Source: Margaritifera margaritifera
Taxonomy: Eukaryota; Mollusca; Bivalvia; Unionida; Margaritiferidae
Direction of reading: 5' to 3'
Length of the DNA: 64,000 nt
Assembly (NCBI GenBank): GCA_029931535.1
Contig: JAQPZY010001596.1
Span: 1,960,001 to 2,024,000, forward strand
The notes beneath the pieces are model-generated. The model searched no databases. It was not told where the DNA came from and worked only from the letters and a program-made list of their open reading frames with translations. The position numbers were made by a program, and so were the translations under genes. This document shows, in pieces, positions 18,966 to 32,400 of this stretch. How positions within the stretch are numbered: the first letter of the stretch is position 1; every line of letters starts with the position of its first letter.

Positions 18966-21900
18966 GTACAAACAGAACTAAAAAATAAGTAATGATGTAA
19001 AAGAAAAAACTCGATGAGGCAAACAAACACGAATCACCTGCTTATAACGTTTCGTACAATTGATCCAACAATATCCTGGTGTCTTCGGTTGTGACGCACT
19101 TATGCATTTACCTTAACCTTTTCAGAAATATACTCCTTGCATTATGATACCTCTAATTTAATTTAAAACAGTAGTTATTTTAGTGAAGCATGCATATCAT
19201 ACGACAGTGATATATTCCCTCATACTCAACTTTGCATGCAGACGACCCATTGTTGGAAAGTTCGTATTTTACGTCACTTGCTTTGACGCACTTCATAGGA
19301 GTCCACTTCTGCTTGTGACACCATTGTATATATGTTGCGGTAAAAAATGTATATTTCAGAGTAACATCAATAGGACATGTATAAAATACAAGTTTATAGG
19401 AAAAATTCACGTAAACAAACTTAATTTAGCATTCTTAAAGCTTTTCTTATATTTATCATACTTTTGGTTTTGGGAGAGAATTTGTCTCAAATGCTAAAAT
19501 TATCATATTGGGAAAAATCATGATGGCATTATAATAAAAAATTGTCTACTTGTACAGGATGAGCAAATCCCATATCCCAATGCTCTGGACTATTAATTTT
19601 TGAAGTCGAGCAAGTAAAATTTTCCAAGTCCCTAGTCCACAGGTTGTTACTGGTTGGATCCCCCCAGCCCACTATCCATTGACCGATACTGCTAATTTTG
19701 TTTGTAACGAGCCCCTGTGCCCTAGTCTGGGACAAGTGCTTTTTGCCTATTTTAAACAAAGTTGGGCAAGTGCCTATTTTCATGCTATTTATGTACCTTT
19801 ATCTGGCCATTCATGCCATCAGGGCATACTGAATGTTTTATTCTACCTATTTATTTACATCCAGTTTCACACCTACCAGTGGTCATTGATAACTCTTGCA
19901 TGTGCGCACATTATATTACCTCATGACTGCATATTGGGCTAAGTGACTAAATTATTGGCCAGTCAAAACATACAAGACAAAACAAAGCTGGTATGATTAA
20001 TTAGCAGTGTTTTAAACGGTTTCTTTGTATTGTGTTTACTTAACCCAGATTCTCATGAACGACTCGCTCTATGATTTTAATCCAGTGAATCAACCCAATT
20101 TAAATAATGAAAGGCACTTTATCGACATTAGTGTCAGTTCCATTTATGAACTGATTAAATGGCAGTGATGATTCTTTAATTTTTAATACAGATGATTAAC
20201 TTCCATGTCCGATTGCGTTTGAAGCGAAACAATTATTCTAATTAAGGTTCTATCTCTGTTCATATTTAAAGGACAAAATATATGTTATGATCACTTTAGA
20301 AGTGGTTGGCAAGCAAGGTGATATTTACTAAGTGGATAAAATGAGTTTACTAAATTATTTTTTCAAGGAAGTTAATAATCAAGAGTCAGGGAAGGAAAGT
20401 TAATGAAATTGGAGGGGTAAAACGTTAAGTATGCCGCTGAGTGTGAGGTAACTATTTCTCCAAAAAGACATAAGCCAGACTCAGTGGCAACAAAGCTTAT
20501 CAAATTAGACACTACTAAGAGACTGAGAAATTTTCAGCCACATTGTGTCGATAGTTATCCCTGACTTGAATTCATCGACTCCGAAGCAAAAATGTACCTC
20601 AGTTATACCCTCTAAATTCTCTCATTTAATGACACTATGTTCTGCACATATAACGCTAAACTGTTCAGCATTTCTGACCAAAATAACAAATTACATATAC
20701 AGTGAAACCCACACTGTAACATGATTGTAGAGATCCACAGAGTGCCATTGTGCTATCTAACATATTGTGCAATAGTGCAACAAGTCAGTTAACTGAGGAA
20801 AATGATGCATGAGTAACCCCTAGACTCTACAGATTGGGGGAGGGGGTATAGGAGTGGGTGCAAAGCTATATGCTTCAGTGGCAGTCACCATCGTAAATCA
20901 GTGCATATTAAAACAAGAAATAGCGAAAACACAGTGATTGCGTATTCAGTACATGTATTTGATTTTAAGCAAAGAATAATGGATTGGTACATACATCTAT
21001 AGCATGAATAGTAAATGCATTGATACATGTACTCACTGTCTGATCTCATTGTATCCATAACAGTGAGTCCATAATATATCACTGAATGTATGCACAAAGA
21101 AGCATAACTTTGAGTCATTTCAACATATATTATGATATGTCCAAGTTCAATGCAAAAAAAATAATCCAAAAATGATGTAAGTAAAGGTAAAGAACATTTA
21201 TGGTTTAGTATGTTTGCACATGTAGATGTTGAGGTCATTAAGCAGTGTCTGTATACATTTCAGACAACAAGAATTTTCAATACTACATCAAATACAAATC
21301 TGAATATTGTATGCAATTACTTTGATTACATCCTGAATAATTGTTAATGATCAAATGGAGTAATTTTTTATTTCAGCATGGACAATATGATTCACTGATC
21401 GATTGATTGCGTGATGATTGTTTTATAACATAGCCAAGCCATGTGTGCATGATGGCAGCTTTCGTTATATGATGTTTTTATAAAGCAGTGCCCCCAATAA
21501 TTTCAACAACCTTAACCAGTGAGGTTGACATTGATGATTAGCAGTTACTTAATGTGGTAGGTACAGAATAATTGATGTTTTGAGTAAAAGATAAAATGCT
21601 AGTGAATCTGGTACGCATACTGGAAGAAAATATTGTTTTTTATTTTTACTATTTTAATTGACTTAAATATGCTAGGATACCGTGCCTATATGGGGCACTG
21701 TGATATATCCAATATTGTAACTGCTAACTTTACATGATTGATGCATTCTTGCCACTTATTCCAACATTTTTATACTTTCTAGCAGAGCTATTGTACTCCC
21801 TGGTTTGGAATTTATTGTGTTTTTTTAAATTAAATGGATTAATTTGTTAACACTTAGAACAGGGCTCAGGAAAATCACTCCTCTTCTCATCCTGACCGGT

Positions 21901-24900
21901 TAAAAATTGGCTGTGCTGAGGAAAACTTTACAGCTTACTCGTCCCTGGGCTTTGTAGATCCAGATTTGCTCCTTGAGAATAAATCTTTGTGCATTTTCTA
22001 CCCTTAACAAGTTCCAAAGTTCAGCAGTGATTAAGATCTTGCCATTCATCATTGATTCTTTTGCTTATTTTGCCTACTTGTCAGTCTAGAATATGTCACA
22101 AAGGAAGTTGACTTTGTTATTTTACACAGGTACCTGATGCAAACTTGATACTAAAATGGGTCCAAAGCATGACAGTACTATATTTGGAGTGAAGACAGTG
22201 GGTTAAAAATCCTTCTAACATATGACCCTCAATTTCTTAATGGTGTGTGGATTTACAGTGATACTTTTAGATAATGTAGGCATCATTTTAATACACAGAA
22301 ATTTTCCTTTTCAATGAACTATCACACATCTTTATGAGTTAGACCTGTGATAAATTAAGAGTCTGAGAATGTCAGAATATTTTGAATTTTTATCTGGTTA
22401 GATATTGTTATGCTTGCCCCAGGTCACTCGTATTTTGAAGACCGTGCAACTTTATTGGTACATTATCACACCAAAGCGATATTTCTAAGTATGTAATAAC
22501 TTTTCACCCCCCAAAAATATTGCTAACTTAGAGTTGAAAGTAGTATTTTAAGTTTCTCCACCCTGATTCCAACCAACTTTCACACAATGCATGCTATCAT
22601 GATCTATTAATAAAGCACATAAGGTTGAGACAACAGCTGATTTGGGGTCATGGCATAATAACCTTCCAATTCTTTTGGCCAATCAGCAATCTTTCCTTTG
22701 ATAGGTACCCATGAGTATTTCTCTAGAATGGAGGTTTGACTGAAACTTAGTATGAAAAGTTGGTGGAGATGCTTGGGATTCTTCTTTCAAATAGAAATTA
22801 GCAAATTTTTCATGTGAAATGTAATTACATACTATTGAAATATCTGCTTGCATTTTCACTTTTGCATGACAGTGTATCAATAAAATTGCACAGTATTGAA
22901 AATACCGGTGACTTGGGATCCATGTAGCACTGTTTGACCAGACAAAAATTCATAACATTTTAGATTTTGTTGCTCATAACTTCCCACATGTGTAGCTCAC
23001 AAAGATGTATGATAGCTCATTGAAAAGCAAAACTCCATATTAAAATCATACCTAGATTACTAAAAAGTGTCACTGCAATGTGAAAACTTTTAAGAAATAG
23101 AAAGTTAGGTGTGCAACTGCAATCTTTTCTTTTATTATATATTTATCTACCGGTAAGTGGCCATGTATTAGAGGGATTTTAAACTTGCTGGTTTCACTCC
23201 TAATATAATATTTTCATGGTTTTGACCCATTGTAGTATCAAGCTTATTGTTTTTTAGTAAGAGCACAAGTAGTGTAGTGGATAAGTATTCTGTTTAGTGA
23301 AGTGATGATAGGGATGAGTATGTCTTACAACTCACTCAGGGATGAGCACTTGGAAAAATTGTCCGTAAGCCATGCAGAGGCAGAAAAATACAGTGCCTGG
23401 CAGCCTGTGACCACCAGATTTTAGCTTTGGGCAACCAAGCTTCTGAAAGCTTGCACCTGACCAGACAAATAGATTCTGGCTGTCTGTAGTTTATGAGCAG
23501 TGTGTTTACTTTAAGTTCAGTAATAATATGGTCTGAATTGCTTTTTTGTCCACCGTTGCTGAGAATAGTTAGCGCAGGTGTCACCTGTGCCTGATAATTG
23601 CACATGTGATGATTTGAAATGTCATTGCTTTATTAAACAACTGAGGTTTGGCTCAATTAATCCAGGCAACAGCACTATGACCTTATTTGCATACATGTAC
23701 TCACTTGAATTGGCAAAAAAAACAAATTGTCATTACTCATCTATTTCCGTCCACATCAACAACATGTGATAAGTTTGAGATGTGAACATGCACTACATAC
23801 TGATCAACTAATCTAGGTGATGTTTTTCGTGGAATTCAGAGAGATGGCTTCAGTGGGATATGTTGATCAAAATGGATACAATATTTCCATGACATAGAAT
23901 TGACGTTTGTGCCAGGGATTGGTTGAGATGAAATGGAGCTAAAACTAACGAGACCTGTTTGACCATGCTCATCTTAATAGTTATGTATTTTCCAAGTAGT
24001 AATGGATTGTGTGACTTGGATAAAGCTCAGTCAGATATTACAGTGTGTGTCATAATAATATAATGTATATTCAACAACACGTCCTATTATTAGAGCACTA
24101 AGCATTTTATAAATAAATCCATATTGGGTGTAAGATTGTACTTTCAGTTAAATCAGTGGCAAGAGCAGTGTTTGATTCCTGTTACTGGTACTTAGTGATA
24201 TATTTTCTCTGTTGAGGAATTTACATTGCATGATTACAGACATGATGTGAATGAGGTTCAGCACTCACTGACATAACCATTTACTTACTGATAAGCTAAT
24301 TGCTTACCAGCTGGATTTTGAATTGCAGAAAATATTTATTTGTGTCTTTCAAGTTATTTGTTTTGTTTTCAAAGAAATTGGTAAAGACTGTCAATCAAGA
24401 TTTGTTCTCTCTCTATGAAACGTTGCATGGCTGAATAAATTCTATATTGTATATACCTGTCCTCTTTGTTGATATATAGTATCTAGTGACTCCTTCTATT
24501 GAGCTGATGAAGTTCCATTGACACAAAACAAAATATAAATAAAAACAAATCTATTCTTGTTTCATATTAGATGATGTTTTTGATACCTTTTCTTGCAGTT
24601 TAAACCAAGTTGCTCTTCATTTATTAATTGTTTTAAATCTTATATGTAATGCAAGTGACATGTGAAAAGTTGAATTATACCAGTAGTGTCATTGGAACTG
24701 TCTGTGCAAATTTGGGACAAGTTAGCTCTGCTGGGCAACCAAGCTTCAGTCCGGTTGCCTACTTATAAAAGAAAAGAAATTCCACCCATGTGGCACTACA
24801 AAACACAAAATTTGCCAGGATGAGTCTTAATCATCAAGACATTAATCATGGCATTAAGAATATGCCAATGGCTTATCGTATATACTCACGTGTAAGTCAT

Positions 24901-26458
24901 GTCCAACTGCAAACAACATAGACCCTGATCTGAAATCTCAAAATGCACAGGCAGATCAATGTCTGAGTTGTTTGTTTTACTGATTACTCCTAACAAACTG
25001 CATAGACACAGATCTGCTGGTGCATTATGCAATGGCAGATCTGTGTTTATGAAGTTTGCAGTTGGATCTGACTTATAAGTGAGTATAGACTGTAGTGACC
25101 AAAACTATTTTATGATGCATTTGATTATATGACTCTGTTTGAGTGAGTATTCTCACAGTGATCAAGAACTGTCATTTCAAACAGCCAAGGAACAACCAGA
25201 ACTTGTCCTGATTGCAAAGCTTGTATTGATTGAATACACCGTCTTAAACATGGATTGTGCTTATGGCAGGTGGAAAATGCTGAGAACTTTGGAATCAATG
25301 ATTGAAATTAATTATGTGTAATTTGAAACCATATATAAATTTATTTATGCCATTTGATTAAATTTTTGTGTAAAAACTTGAAATATATTGTTTACCTAAA
25401 ACTTTGTTCTACAGTTGCTGTTGACCGAATTACTGGAACAAACCAAAATGAACCCGGAATGTACTGAAACAAACTAAAACTAACCAAAACCAAACCAAAA
25501 TGAACCAGGACGAAATTAAAATGAACCAAAACGAACCAACACAGAAGTTATATCAGGAATGTTCTGCTTGAAAAGATGCTAATATATGTTGCTGAAAAAT
25601 ATAATATATGCAATAAATCAAACTTACTCATTGAAAAGGACTGTATCAGCATTCACAACTTGTTACTTCAACAATACACAAAACAAATGCCTCACTGTAA
25701 TGTTTCTGGTGATAACTTCTTTTTTGTTTGTTCTTTGTTTATTTACAACAGCACTACAAGGGTTCCACGGAACATGATGTCTTGCCATGTTTGGAGTTAT
25801 TTTCATTTATAGTCTATAGGCTTGCAAGAAAAACATTAACTCTGAGTTGATGATGATGACGGACAACATCATGGTCACTGTGTCTTGCTTTATTCTCAGA
25901 TAAAGGCAATAGATAAATAGTAGGATAATTGCAAAAGTGTAATCTTTGACAAGGTAAATTGTAGTTTTTTTTGTTTTGTTTACAAAAATCATGTTTCCAT
26001 ACATCTGTCTCTTTTCAAGTGATAATATGTCAATGCAAACAGTATTACCGGTAAACTGTTTTGTATATTTTCCACTTTTTGTTTTACATCCAGTCGTTTG
26101 TTTCATGTGTGTTAACCCTTCTCATACATATCGTACCTACCTATAAAAGTTGGTTATTGACACATTTACTAACATATCCTTTCAAACTATTGCTTGATCT
26201 TTCCATACTGCACCATAAATGTAGTTTTTAGTTTTTTTTGGTTTGTTTCAGTTGTTCAGCCTGCCTTACAATTAGTCAGTGTTAGATCAGTTGATTAAGT
26301 ATCGTGGGAGGGTTAAACATAAAGTGACCTATTTGCACTATTCTAACTTGACCTGGTGCCAGATTGTCCATATAACATGGAAAAGTGCTAAAATATGACC
26401 ACAAACACTATAATGATGATAATAATTATGATGATTATTATTATTATCATGTGCATTA

Positions 26459-26496
<38 letters not shown>

Positions 26497-29400
26497 ATTA
26501 TCAATCAATGGATTATCAACAAAAACTTAATTTAGGAAGGTGAAAAACACCTTGAATCAGATCTTAGAGTGGTTTATATCATAAAGAAAGAAATGACACA
26601 TTGCTGAATAATAAAATTTAGTTTTGGGCATATATTTGTCATTTCAAAGTTTGGGAGATTGGCATGTAAAGGTCAAATCTAAACACCTCCTGAGCCATTT
26701 TTCTGTGAAATAAACAATTTAACAGTGGCGCATGACATCAAAGTAGAATTGAGAAAAGAGTCTACTAACACTAGTATTTATGGTTGAAGTGTAATTGATT
26801 TATTAGTCCTTCCTCAAACTGGGTAGAGTGTCGATAGTAGTGCTTAGTCACTTTTAAAATTGATTTTGGTTACTATTTAAAGTAATTTGAAAAATCACTG
26901 TGATAGAAAACTTCCAGTGGGTACTCTTACTGTTTTTACATGTAAAATAACCTTTTTATTAATCAGCTATGCTGTAAGGTTCATCACAAGATAATTCCTG
27001 TTGTGAGAGCAATTATTTTAGCATAGGTTTCAAGTTGGAAATAATGACTTATTTAGTACCAGAGCTTGGTCACCCGTTACTTTTTCTTAATTTCATGTTT
27101 ATGAAACCTTATTTTTTTCACTAAACACTCACTAGACAATCTTAAAATAACACAGTTTAATAAAATTCTTTTAATGTCACTGATTGAATTTATCATAATC
27201 ATTTCTTTCAGGTCACAATGTGTTCTCATATTTTTTAATACACATTTTCTTTTTATAATCTGTGATGAAAACATAGATGAGAACCTTTTCAATATAAACA
27301 GCTGGCCATATTGTAAGCACAAACCATCTATCCTAATATTTATTTCACATAAAGGAGTTGTTGAAATGATCATGTTATTTTTTCATTAGAACACTCAATT
27401 TTGTTTATTAGTCTAATGTTTTCTGATTTTTTAGAGTTTCTGGTATGGTCTGTTGCCCATTATCTGTCTTACAACATCTGTCCATTAACACAAGTTTGTT
27501 ATCACTGCTCCTCCTAAACTACCTGGAGAATTGCCATGAAACTTTTCACACACATTCACTGCATGGTCTAGTTGGTCCCAAAGGGTGCTGCTCAGACATC
27601 CAATATGTCTCCCACAGCAGCCATTTTGAAAATCTTGTTATTGCTATTCCTAAATGAATGGTCATATCAACATGGATTTTCACTAAAAGACTTCTTCTGA
27701 TGTCTTGTTGGTCCTAAATGAAAATGGTGCCAATCTGATGTCCAGTATGGTCACCACGGCAGCTATCTTGAAAATTTTGTTATTGCTACATGTATTCCTC
27801 CTGAATGGGTGGTCATATCAAAATGGGGTTTTCACTAAGACTTCTTATGATGTCTGGTTGTACGAAAAGAAAATGGTGATGATCTGACATACAGTAAGGC
27901 CACCATGGCAGCCATCTTGAAAATTTTGTTATTGCTACTCCTCCTAAAAGGAAAGTCATATTTACGTAGAGTTTTAATCAGAAGACTAATTATCATAGCT
28001 AGTTGGCCCTGAGTTAAAATGGTGCCAATCTGACCTCAAATATAGCAGGCACAATGAACATAGTGAAAATCTTGTCAATAATTCTCCAGAATGGATGGTC
28101 ACATCAAGATGGTGTTTTCACGAAAAATCTTCTAATTGTGTCTGGTTTGTCCTAAATGAAAATGGTACCAATTTTGCATCCAGTAATGCTGCCACAGTGT
28201 CTAATTTGAAAATTTTATTGATCAGAATATAGGAGATGGTATCAACACTTAGCACTTAAAAAGAAGAAATGGTCTTAACTTGAATTCCAGGATTTGTTTA
28301 TGTGTCATCTCCATTCTGCTGCAAGTGAGTTTAGTTTTGTCTGCATTTGGTTGTAAAAACCCTCTTTTGCTTTCGAGTTCGAGGAGGGTAAGAGCAGAGA
28401 TGAATTCATTTGTACATACTTTTTAAAAAGATATTTATATACTAAAAGAAATCTAAAAGATCTAAAAGAAAGTGAGGTGACTGAGCACTGTTTTTGACTG
28501 AGTACTGTTATGATAATTCTGTAAGTTCACTGGTCCCTACTGTATAGTTCCTCAGTATAACACTGTCCCCAATACAACATGCGTATGGTTATGGATCCCA
28601 TTATACCGTATATACTCGCGTATAAGCTTATACCAACTGCAAACTGCATAGACCCAGATCTGCCGTCGCATAATGCGCCAGCAGATCTGGGTCTATGCAG
28701 TTTGTAAGGACTAATCAGTAGAACAAACAACATAGACCCTGATCTGCCAGGGCATTATGCAACGGCAGATCTGGGTCAATGCAGTTTGCTGTTGGTATCG
28801 GCTTACACACGAGTATATACGGTATAATGGGATCCATAACCATACGCATGTTGTATCAGGGACAGTGTTATACTGAGGCACTATATAAAATTATATTTTT
28901 CTATATATTGTAGACGGTGACCATACCTGTACCATGGTAAACTTTTATGACTCCCAGTTTTATAATAGTAAGGGGCATCTGTATCTTGCAGACATTGTTG
29001 TAAAGTACCTTTAAGTTAACTGACGCCTGACAGTGACATACACACTGTATTTGGCACATGCATGTACTATAACAGTAGATATACTGTATATACTCACTTA
29101 TAAGTTGAGTCCATCTGTAAACTGCACAGATTCAGATCTGCTGTCACATTATGCTGCAGCAGATCTGGATCTATGCAGTTTGTTAGGAGTAATAAGTAGA
29201 ACAAACAACATAGACCCTGATCTGCTAGTGCATTATGTGACAGTAGACCAGGGTCTGTGTTGTTTGCAAATGGATTCGACTTATAATTGAGTATATATGG
29301 TATATGTGTTTTCTTCTGAAGACCTGTTTATACCATGACTTGCAATTGGTCAGTATGATTTCAATGGGTCATGTTGCAAGTACAAACCATCGATGCTAGT

Positions 29401-32400
29401 ATTATTTGAAATTATTGAGCTACTGAAATAAGCATCTAATAAATGTTTGATTTTTGTGATATATACATACACAGGGGGTTACAGTTCCAATTTTGACCTA
29501 GTAGTTTGGCAAAAATCGTGTGGGGAAAATTGTTGCAAAATTTTAAAATTTTGTTCTTTTTTTCTGTGGAGGAATTGGGCTACTTGCATGAAACTTCACT
29601 TGCCCAACAATCATCTTTAATTGTCTGGGCTAGTTGAGCTAAGGATGAAACATTGTAGTCCCCTGATATTTATTTAACAGCAGAACCACATCATGAAAAA
29701 TGTTAAGACAACATGATGTCATCATAGATAACTGGTATCATATGAAGAAATTTGTAACATCACAATGTTACATATATATGGCCAAGTAAATAAATCTTCT
29801 ATGTTTCCTGTAACCCGACCAACCCATTTAAAATCCTGCCAACTGACATTGTATTTTTGAGCAAACATAATTTCCAGACATTGTTTTTCTTCACATATGG
29901 TCTGTTTCGAATTTGTTTGTCATTTCAGTATTAATCTTTTGACCATTTAGAATACTTTGTTGTTCTTTAGTTTGAAAACCAAAACTAATCAAGAATATAA
30001 AAATGTATATATTAAACACAATGAAGACAAAAAAGTCTGTCTACTGACAACTTTTTTCAAGCCTGTTACAGGAAGCACATAATTTTTGTTACTTGGCCTA
30101 TATGAAGTAGAGATGTTATTTTCCATTGGCAGCTTCAGCAGTACAAATGTTTTGCATTAAACAGATGTAGGTGAGATGCTAGGTTGCACAGAACAATTAT
30201 TCATGAAAGTAAGTTGTTTGCTCACATTCTTCATTTATCTGTGGTGGTGATAAAAGTTTCCAGATTAAAGGGGTTTCACTTTAGTTTTCTTTGGATATCA
30301 AAAGCAATGATTCACGAATGGCATATCTAGATTTTGAATTAATATAGCTCATAAATGTATACAAATAAGTTGTGATATGATTTGACATTTTTATTTGTTT
30401 CACGTAATGCATCATGCACTTGTTCACTGTTGTCATTTTTTTAATTTGTTTACAGCTGTCAAGGCAGTACTTGACTACCTGGAGAAACAGAACAGACCTT
30501 ACAGTGCAATAGACATATGCAATAATCTTCACAAGGAGTATGGAAAAACGGTGTGTAATGTATTGAAATATAAAAACTCTAAAAAAAATTGTTCTGCTAA
30601 TTACTCCTAACAAACTGCAGAGACCCAGATCTGCCAGCGCATTATGTGACATCAGATCAGAGTCTGTGTTGTTTGCAGTTTGACCCGACTTATAAACAGC
30701 TTACAATCTTTCTGCAATGACTGTATGTAAAATGGAATGGCAGATCTGGGTCTATGCAGTTTGCAATTGGACAAAACTTGTAAGTGAGTACATACAGTAT
30801 TGTATTTGATGGATTTTGCATTATGACCCCATGATCACTCTCTTGGGGTGGGAGTTTTAGTTAAAAGGGGCTGGGGATGGAATATCTAAAAAAAAGCATG
30901 GGCATTTGTGATAAGTCATTGCAATTGCTCTATTATATTTTTTTGCCTGTGAAAATTGAATGGTTTAATCTATCAGAGAGAGTTTTTCATTTGTTTGGAA
31001 TCAATCTGGTATCAAGCTCTTGGTTCAGTATAAGATTATGGCTACACTTATATCAAGTAATCTGCTCAACAATAAGAATTTATGAATTTGATAATCAGTG
31101 GAAGGAAATATTTGTAGCTCACGTCACTTCAAAAATATGCAAAACAATTCTTATATTTTGCACTTTCTAATTTAAAAATGTGTAGAATATTAATTTAAGA
31201 ATAAGAAATACATGTTGACACTAATTTTTCTTATTCTTTCACATATTGTTGTTAATTTGATTGTAATTTAATATTTTCCCATTATAGGGCAAGATTTTCC
31301 TATTATTTCCTCCATTTAAAGTTTACTAGAAAAGGCAAAACTTTGAATAAAATTATGTAATGTTTATTGAAAAATAATGTATTATTTTACTTTAAAGTTA
31401 GTGCAATTTTAATATATAAGTTTTAGCTCAACTTGTCATAGGCCAGAAGAGCTTATGGGATTGTCATTTGTCTGTCGTCCATCCATCATCTGTCGTCCAT
31501 ACGTCCATCAGCACAAGTTTGTTATTGCTACTCCTCCAAAACTACTTGGAGGATTGCTATAAAACTTTACAGACACATTCAACCCATGGTCTAGTTGGTC
31601 CTAACTGAAAAAAAATGTTGATTAGACGTCAAATATGGATACCACAGAAGCCATCTTGAATATGTTGTTATCGCTACTCCTAAATGGATGGTCATATCAA
31701 TGTGGGGTTTTCACAAAGACTTCAAATGCTGTCTAGTTGATCCAAAATCAAAATAATGCCAATATGGCTACCATGGCAGTCATCTTGAAAATCTTGTTTA
31801 TGATACTCTTCCAGAACGGAAAGTCATAGTGACATGGTGTTTTCACCAGAAAACCTCTTATAATGTCTAGTTGATTCTAAACAAAAATGGTGATGATCTG
31901 ACGTATAATATGGTCGCCACAGCAGCCATCTTGACAATCTTGCTATTGCTACTCCTCCTGAATGGATGGTCATATCATTATGGGCTTTTCACTAAAAGAC
32001 TTATTATGGTGTCTAATTGGTCCTAAATGAAAATGGTGCTGATATATTGCCTAATATGGCTGCCACAGCTGCAGTCTTGAGAATCTTGTTATTACTGCTC
32101 CTAAATGGATGGTCATATCAACATGGGGTTTTCACTGAAAGACATCTTATGATGTCTGATTGGTCCTAAATGAAAATCATGCTGATTTGATGTCCAATAT
32201 GGCCACCACATTAGCCAATCTTGAAAATCTGGTTATCGCTACTCTTCCTGAACAAAAAGTCATATTGACATGTGGTTTTCACCAGAGACATCTGATGATG
32301 TCTGGTTGATCCAAAATGAAAATGGTGCTGCATGCACATCCAATATGGCTGCCACTGCTGCCATCTTGAGAATCTTGTTATTGCTACTCCTCTTGAGTGA

